Shown: positions 37,301 through 45,370 of the stretch, piece by piece | Layout of the letters: the number at the start of each line of letters is the position of its first letter | Position numbering within the stretch: position 1 is the first letter of the stretch | Assembly: GCA_029204225.1 (NCBI GenBank) | Contig: CM055102.1 | Coordinates: forward strand, 33,578,585 to 33,642,584 | Direction of reading: 5' to 3' | DNA: 64,000 nucleotides | Source of the DNA: Diphasiastrum complanatum | Taxonomy: Eukaryota; Streptophyta; Lycopodiopsida; Lycopodiales; Lycopodiaceae | Program-made: the position numbers and the translations under genes | The notes under the pieces: generated by a model | Databases searched by the model: none | What the model was told of the DNA's origin: nothing | Seen by the model: only the letters and a program-made list of their open reading frames with translations

Positions 37301-40180
37301 GATGACATTCTCGTTTACAGCAAAACGAGGAAGGAGCATCTAAAACACCTCAGAAAGGTGTTTCGACTGCTCAGAAAGCATAAGCTCTATGCTAAACAAT
37401 CCAAGTGTGAATTCTTCGTTGAAGAAGTAGCATATTTGGGTCACATTATCTCTTCAGATGGGATTAAGATGGACCCAAATAAGGTTAAAGCCATACTCAG
37501 TTGGCTGAGACCTCAGAATATTTTGGAACTTCAGATCTTTCTTGGTCTGGCGGGATATTACAGACGATTTGTCAAAGAATATGCTTAGATAGCAGTTCCT
37601 ATGACAAATCTCCTTAAGGGTAGCTACAGCACCAGTTTTAAAAGTCGTCGACCCCAATCAGCCATTTGTGGTCGAAACAGATGCTAGCGACTTTGCAGTA
37701 GGTGCTGTGCTAACTCAGGGTGGACGACCAGTTGCGTTCGAGAGTAAAAAGCTCGAGCCAGCTCAGACTAGGTACAATGCCTATGAAAAGGAACTCTTTT
37801 CTATAGTCCATGCCCTTAAGACTTGGAGGCATTATTTATTTGTATGGTGCCAACTTTGAGGTCCTGACAGACCATGAGAGTCTCAGATACCTTTGCAATC
37901 AACCTGAGCTTAGAGGTCGGAAAGCTCGTTGGGCAGTGTTGATGCAAGAGTTTGACATGTCTACGTGGCAAATTCAATACAGTAGCAGATGCCCTTAGCA
38001 GAATGCCTATGATAAACGAGCTGAGTTTTACTCAGATTCGTAATGAGTTACTCGAGTCCTTGAGAGGGAAATGCCAGCATGATGCATTCTTCTCTACTAT
38101 CTGGAACTCAGTCCAGAACAGACAGTTACAGACTCCAGAACCAGTTTCCGGGGCTGGTGCCAGTTCATCCAAAAATACGGCAGCTTCCGTTGAGGATGAT
38201 GATGAGTCCGAGTATACGTCGTCAGATGACGTTGAGGATTCTGAGCCTGTATTACCCAAGCAAACCCCAGTGGTTGAGGGTCAGTTGACTCAAGGATTCA
38301 AATGGAAACAGTATTCCATTCAGGATGAGTACTTGCTCTATAGAGATAGAGTATGTGTCCCCAATTTTGAGGATTATGGGCAGCAGGTCCTATATGAATG
38401 TCATGACAATCCTAGCGCGGGACACCCAGGCATACAGAAGACCTATGAGCTTCTTCGTAGGCAATTTTTCTGGCCCAGTATGAAAAAGGACGTCCACCAG
38501 TATGTAACCAGTTGCCAGAAATGTCAAGTAATTAAAGCAGAGCGTTTAAAGGCAGGAGGGTTGTTGCATCCCTTAGAAATACCAGCTGGTAAATGGGAGA
38601 GTATCTCCATGGATTTTATAGTAGGCCTGCCTAAAACCCAAAAGGGTAATGACGCTATATGGGTCACAGTTGACTGTCTGACCAAAATGGCTCATTTCAT
38701 TCCGACCAAAACAATCGTTAGAGCTCCAGAGTTAGCGAGGTTGTTTGTAGACGGGCTATTTAAATTGTACGGTCTACCTTCCGGCATAGTCAGCGACCGG
38801 GACAGTAAGTTTACTGGAAATTTTTGGAGGGCAGTATTCCATCATCTCCATACTAAACTTAATATGAGTACCACTGACCATCCACAGACGGACGGTCAAA
38901 CAGAAAGGGTAAATCAAGTGCTGGAGGATATGCTTCGAGCATACGTCAGCCAGAAGTAGACTAATTGGGAGGAGTATCTCTCGATATTAGAGTTTGCTTA
39001 CAACAGTACCAAACATTCAGCTACGAGATACAGCCCATTTATGCTGATGTACGGTTTTCAGCCACGCTCACCCACAACTGTAGGGTTTAAACAAGAAAAA
39101 GTTGAAGCAGCCAGAAACTTTTTAGAGGACCTAAACCAGATGATAGAACATGCTAAGCGTAGCATTAAGCAGTCCCAGGATCGAGCCAAGCATTATGCAG
39201 ATCCACACAGACAAGATGTGCAGTTCTCCACTGGTGAGAAAGTCTACTTGAGAGTCCCAGTTGACTCTAAAACCCTCAAATCAGGAGTGTGTGCTAAGTT
39301 GTCTCCAAGGTATTGTGGTCCCTTTACCATCAGTAGGAGACCAGGCGAGGTCACCTATGAACTAGAACTCCCACACAGCAGTAAGGTTTTTCCAGTCTTT
39401 CATGTAAGTCAGTTACGAAAAGCCTTAACCAGATCAGATAATCTGGTAGGGGACAATGTTCTAGTTCTCCCATTGGATCCTCAGCAACCTCCACATGAAC
39501 CAGAGGAGATTCTTGATAGTAGAGAGATGCAGACTCGTCATACTCTATACCGAGAATATCTGGTTAAGTGGAATGATCAGCCTATTGAGAATGCCACTTT
39601 TTCCAGACTTTGTCTTAGAGGACCAAGACAGTTCTCAAGGAGGAGGGAGTGTTACGAGCTCGTAACCAGTGCCGAACCCTAGAGAACACAGATAGGTTAG
39701 ATACCATAGTCAGGGTCGTGTCCAGCATACATGACCAACAGGGCAAGATAGTGTGAGTAGTGTGCCCCAGCACGGTCCATAGCCATGGCGGGCCTAACAC
39801 AGCCTAGGGACCCTGTCAGGAGGATAGGGCCCCCAGTTGGGTCCCGACGTGCAGTCGGCCACGTCAGTGCCACGTGGCCGACACTTGGCAGTAGCATGCT
39901 ACCAATCCTCACACTGGGCTAGGAGGGGTTTACTCTATATCAGGGAGTAGGCAAGGTTGGGTGGATCAGTTAGTGTTTGCCCTACTGTGGTGTTAGGATC
40001 TATTACAAGGGGGTTTAGTCAAGGTAAAGGGATTTGGAGCCGTAGTAGGGATGGCTTAGAAAACAAAGGGAGAAGGGGGAGGGGTTTTCTTCTTCCCCTT
40101 CCGATTCACTGATTGCCAATCAGCCATAATGGCAGGAAGAAAGGTACAACGATGGGCCAAAAGAGAGAGGGAGGGACGAG

Positions 40181-40223
<43 letters not shown>

Positions 40224-40420
40224 CAATATGGTTTCAATGGTTAGCTATAATTCTCTAGTCGTTCATTCATGAAGCAACAAGTTGGTGTATCATGCTTTCA
40301 TGTTGGCACTATATAATGTACTCATATTTTGTTGAGCATGTTGAGTTGATTCACGTTGATTCATGTAGAACATTAATTTTATACTAACATACATTATATA
40401 TTCTTTAGGTATTAGGGTTA

Positions 40421-40455
<35 letters not shown>

Positions 40456-43400
40456 TCTCTCGCTCAAAAGTAACCCTAATACCTAAACTCACGTTTAGGT
40501 ATTAGGGTTACGTTCGTAAGAGCATGCTTAACTTGTTGACATTTCCTGATATTCTTATGTGTTATCGATGCTGCGATCTGTGTTGCAGCGGATCGCGATC
40601 CACGACCCGGATCGCAAATTTTCTTTTTTTTTTTTTGTGGAAAAAGGAGTAATGGCCAATTTTTTTTTTTTTTTTTGAGTTTAATACTAACTAAATCAGT
40701 TTTGAATGGTGTTCTGATGCCAATGGTTTGCAGATTTACTGATTTCGTTTTCTGTTAGAAAATGATAGAAAGAGTTAGAAGGAGCCTTCCTTAGATTGGC
40801 GGGAATTGTATACTTCTTCTGAAATAGCTGAAACAGGGTGGGGGGTTTGGGGGGCAACGCCCCCCAACCCTCTTCATGATTTGGCCTTCCAACTCCCTGA
40901 GTGAAAACACACTTTTTGGTGTTTCACACCCGAAACAGTCGGCAAATTACACAGTCCAAATTTCTGAAACTATGTGAAAATGCAGCCAGTTTTCTTAAAC
41001 CATCTACTGATGTCCAGATTTCTAATCAATGTAGCCCGCAGCCATCTGAAACCAAGCAACAGATCGGCATAACAATTGCTTTTTGATATCCTTTCACATG
41101 CATAACAATTGCTTTTTTGATATCCTTTCACATGATACCCATATTGGCAACTATACAAAAAAAAAAAAAATTTGTGTTCCGGGAAACCCTAACGGGAAAT
41201 CCCGGATCGCGTTCCGGAATGCGGACTGCAACCTTGGCTGCGATGTGTGTTATGCTCATGATTGACATAATTTTCATGACTAATTTTGTTTTTTGTTTCT
41301 ACTTCAGAATATCCGGATGAAGTGGATACACCAACAGATATACCAGCTAGGCAGCGATTTGCCAAGTACAGGGGCCTTAAGTCTTTCCGTACGTCCACTT
41401 GGGACCCAAAGGTTTTCATTTATCTTTTGAACATGAGAAATAATCATTATTGCATTGATTTTTGGTTGATTTGTAAAAGTATAATCTGTGGATGATTTTG
41501 AGTCTTAGAATATGATTGGAGTCTGCTCTTTTATATTTATGGTGCACAAATGGTTTGATCGAACCCAGAATTTTAAAAATAGATTTGAAACTGATCTTTT
41601 TTAACTTGCTTATTATGCAATCTACTCGCAGTTTGTTTGTGCCATCTAATCGTAATGGACATTTAGGAATAATTTTCAAAGGAAAGTTGAACTTCTGTCT
41701 GCACTGTGCAGACATTGCATCCCTTCTTTGTTATAATCAATAATCACTTGCTTTTTTTTCTTTACAGGAATCCCTCCCACAAGAATATGGAAAAATATTT
41801 GCTTTTGACAGTTTTAATAGGACTGCAAAGTATGTGCATGATAAAGCTAGCCAAGTGGACATGGGTTCTGTTGAAGGTTCAGTGAGAATTGGGACGTTTG
41901 TTAAGCTTCACATAACAAAAGTTCCCCATTCTGAAGCTTCATCGTTGCTGTCTGCTCATCCAAGTTCCCCCCTTGTAGTTTGTGGCCTCTTGCAGCACGA
42001 ATCTAAAATGTCCGTTCTCCATTTCAGGTACAACTGCTACCACTGTCTATTTGACAAGGGTTGAGAAAAAAGAATGTTTTGGACATGTTTTCAGTGCCGT
42101 TTAAGCTTTTCTTATGTTCTTAATTAGTTTCGATACATTCCTATTATCTGAAAGAAGACTGGTGGTATGACTTTTCATATGTGGTGCGAGCTTTCTTCTG
42201 TTTTTCAGTTAGTCCTGGCTGAGTGATGAAAATTCATTTATGACTTGTGGTATACATTTTCATTTGGTGCAAGCTTTCTTGTGTTATTCATCGAGAGAGA
42301 AATTGATAATTCCGTCTGTTAGTCATGGCTAAGTTACGGAAATTCATTCAATCTGCCCTTTGCAGTCCTTTCAATTGTGCAGTTATTGTTGATATTTGGA
42401 TTGCTGTGTTTTGGAACAATATTTTAGAACAGTGAAGACACTGGTAAACTTAGCATAGAGCTTTGTAATTGTTGATTACAATCAAAAAAGCAGATTGTCA
42501 ACTATACAGATGTTTGCACCATTTCTAGTATTTCAACTGGTTGACATCATTTCTGTGAAAGTGTTTCATGGTTGCATAATCTGGTTTATTCTGATGTTGT
42601 TAGGTAGATTGCTAAGCAGTAGAGTACAACTATAAAGCTATCTTTGCCTGTAGAAGTTGTTTTTGGAGTTCTTAAAACAGGCATTATTGAAGTTATATTT
42701 GGCCATAGGTATCATGCAATTTTACTGCAATCACAAAAGATCTATTGTTTGCATATGCAACACGGTGTTGAGTTTCTCAAATTAGGGACTTTTGAAGATA
42801 TTATCTATGTGTGTAAAGTGATTAGGAATGCGAACTTCGAAGATACTGTGATGATTTGCAAAAAAGGTATTGCATGCTAGATAGTAGAGATTGATAAGTC
42901 AGCATCCTTTGATGAAAGCAAAAGTGCAGAATGAAACCATGCGGGAGACCAGTTCTTGTTGCCAGATAATTTGACAAGATTGAAAATATTTTTGATCTAC
43001 AAAGAGATCTCCAAGGCAAAAATTGTTGCTTATTTAAGTTATTCATGCTTTCTCAAATTTTGAAAAGAGATTTTGGTATAAAAATTAATTAAGTGAATAA
43101 TTTTAGATTTATTTTGTTTTGAAATTGACACGCTAATTCATAAAATATTTAATATGTAACGATATCATTTTATTTCTACTAATTATTTTGTTGAATTTTT
43201 TAAGAGCTTGTTTTGCAAAGGGACCAGGGTAGCTAGCAAGAATAGCGAATGGAGTAAAATCTAGAATTCTGAAAGAGCATGGCGGCAACCCAGCTGAAAA
43301 TGTACATATCACCTTACAGTAATATCCAGAGTCAACTTTGTGCTTTGCTTGAATATAAAGACAGGGCATTGTCGTGACCTTAGAAGTCCGTTCCGACCAA

Positions 43401-45316
43401 AATGGGTCGGAACGTTCCATGCATTCCTGGTCGGAACGATATTCATAATAATTTAATTATTTTAATTATTTATATGAATTAAATGCTTTGTAAAAAAAAC
43501 GTATTTTTTTATTCCTTTTTAAGGGCATCGTTCTGGAACAGAACGCGTTCTGGAACGCGTTCCGTTCCGGAACGGGCAACTAAGGTCGTGACAACTTATT
43601 TTCCTGATGAAAGTAAACTTCAGAATCAATTGTGAAAGTTAAATACTCGTAGTAATACTTCTTTTACTGGGGTGATTATTTGTTACAAACACATTACCTG
43701 CAATTGTGTGCAATTTTGGTAGCCTTTTAAATATCTGTGATCTAGTCATGGTTCTCAGTGATCATGCAGGCCTAAAAGGTTGCTTCAAATATGAAGCACA
43801 CTGGGATTTCTAGTTGGTGGGCATATCTCGTGATAGAACCTATCTTTTTCAGAAAAATGGTTGAAGGGTCTTCAAGATGATTTTTCTTTGCAGAGTTATT
43901 GCAAATTTTTTATGTGGTTTGCTAGTCCCAGCTCATCATAATAAAGCCAGAAGATCTACAGCTAACCTCAATCGGATCAAATCTATCATCTTGAGTTCTA
44001 TAAAATGTCAAATCGATTAACATGACCAAGTCAACATTTGCATGTCATCTAGATTCTTAACGAGTTTCATCTTATAGATTCCTGAGATGTTTTCGTAGCT
44101 GACTAGAGTTAATGGTTTTGATTATGTATGTGAAAGACTTGATTTAGGATTGTTATGCTTATTGATATGATGGGTAAAAGTGCATGTCGCACGATATGAC
44201 CTAGTTGCCATTTTAAGGTTTGCACGTAGTATTCTTCTAAGGCTTTTTCTTGTTGTAATTTTTTTCTACAATTAATTGTAGTAGATATTCCACTATCTGA
44301 GGTCCATCAATGGAGAATTTGGTTTGTTCACAAGGATGTTAAAGTTCTGATTCTATGTGAGTGATGTGTTTTGAACCTTTCAGCATAAGGAAAAATGACA
44401 GCTACTCTGAGCCTGTGAAGTCAAAGGACCAGTTAATTTTCCATACCGGCTTTCGTCGCTTTACGAGCAGGTTTATATTATTATCTGTAATGACCATTGA
44501 TTTATACCTTTAAAGTTTAAGTACTCGTGAAAAAGAGTAAAGTTCTGTAGAATTTAGCTATAGCACATGCTGACCAGAAATAGTGGTAGTGGTATTACAT
44601 TTTTCTCTACCGTATTTATTATTAGTCTCTACAAACTATTGCACTGACATTTGTTGTGTGGCGATTCAGGCCAATATTTTCAACAGATGACATAAATATG
44701 GATAAACATAAATTTGAAAGGTTCTTACACCCAGGAAGATTCACTATAGCCTCTGTTTTCTGTCCAATTTCCTTTGGGCCATTGCCTGTGCTTGTATTCA
44801 AAAGTAACAGTGAGGATAAAGAAGTTTCTTTTGTTGCTTCTGGAGCTACAAGAAATGTTGATCCTGATCGTATAATATTGAAGAAAATTGTCCTTTCAGG
44901 GTAAATTTTTTCTGAAAATCTATATGCCTAGATTCAATTTTCTTCTCAGCGCTCATTCCTGCAGATCTTCTGTTCAACCTTTTAAGGTCTGCACACTGCT
45001 TATTTCACTGCTGAACAATGTGAAACATTGTTGGATCATCAGGTTTCCACACAGTGTGTCGAAACGGAAGGCAGTAGTTCGTTACATGTTTCACAACCCT
45101 GAGGATGTAATGTGGTTTAAGGTATGTTTTTTTGGTTCGATTAGTCTCCATCAGTAGACAATGTGTGAAAAACAGGAAAGTAGTCATGCAGTATCATTGT
45201 TGGATTGAGTTCTGATGGCGTGGTTTCATACAGCCACTTGAAGTATATACAAAATATGGCAGACGTGGGCGTATTAAGGAGCCTGTTGGCACACATGGTC
45301 TCTCTCTCTCTCTCTG

Positions 45317-45370
<54 letters not shown>

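Larger units (their letters stand above)
33940..39998 (+). mobile_element. Ty3/Gypsy chromovirus-type element with paired LTRs
   Basis: 5' LTR 33940-34290, 3' LTR 39650-39998 (start TGTTACGAGCTCGTAACC). I count about 8-9 substitutions in roughly 350 bp, i.e. about 97-98% identity by eye. The primer-binding site is 34292-34303 and the polypurine tract 39637-39649. All pol domains are present but interrupted by stops. Inserted in TSR1 intron 13 within a LINE ORF1. Target duplication not clear (CGGGG left; TCTAT right), and the last two bases of the 3' LTR differ from the 5' LTR. Confidence 0.95.
23103..41307 (+). other. TSR1 intron 13, about 18.2 kb, packed with transposons
   Basis: The donor GTAATT and acceptor ttctacttcag join a split Glu codon. 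The intron holds hAT relics, a LINE relic, two Gypsy elements, a LINE ORF1 split in two, several microsatellites and a MITE. It is the longest of the 19 introns seen. Confidence 0.88.
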
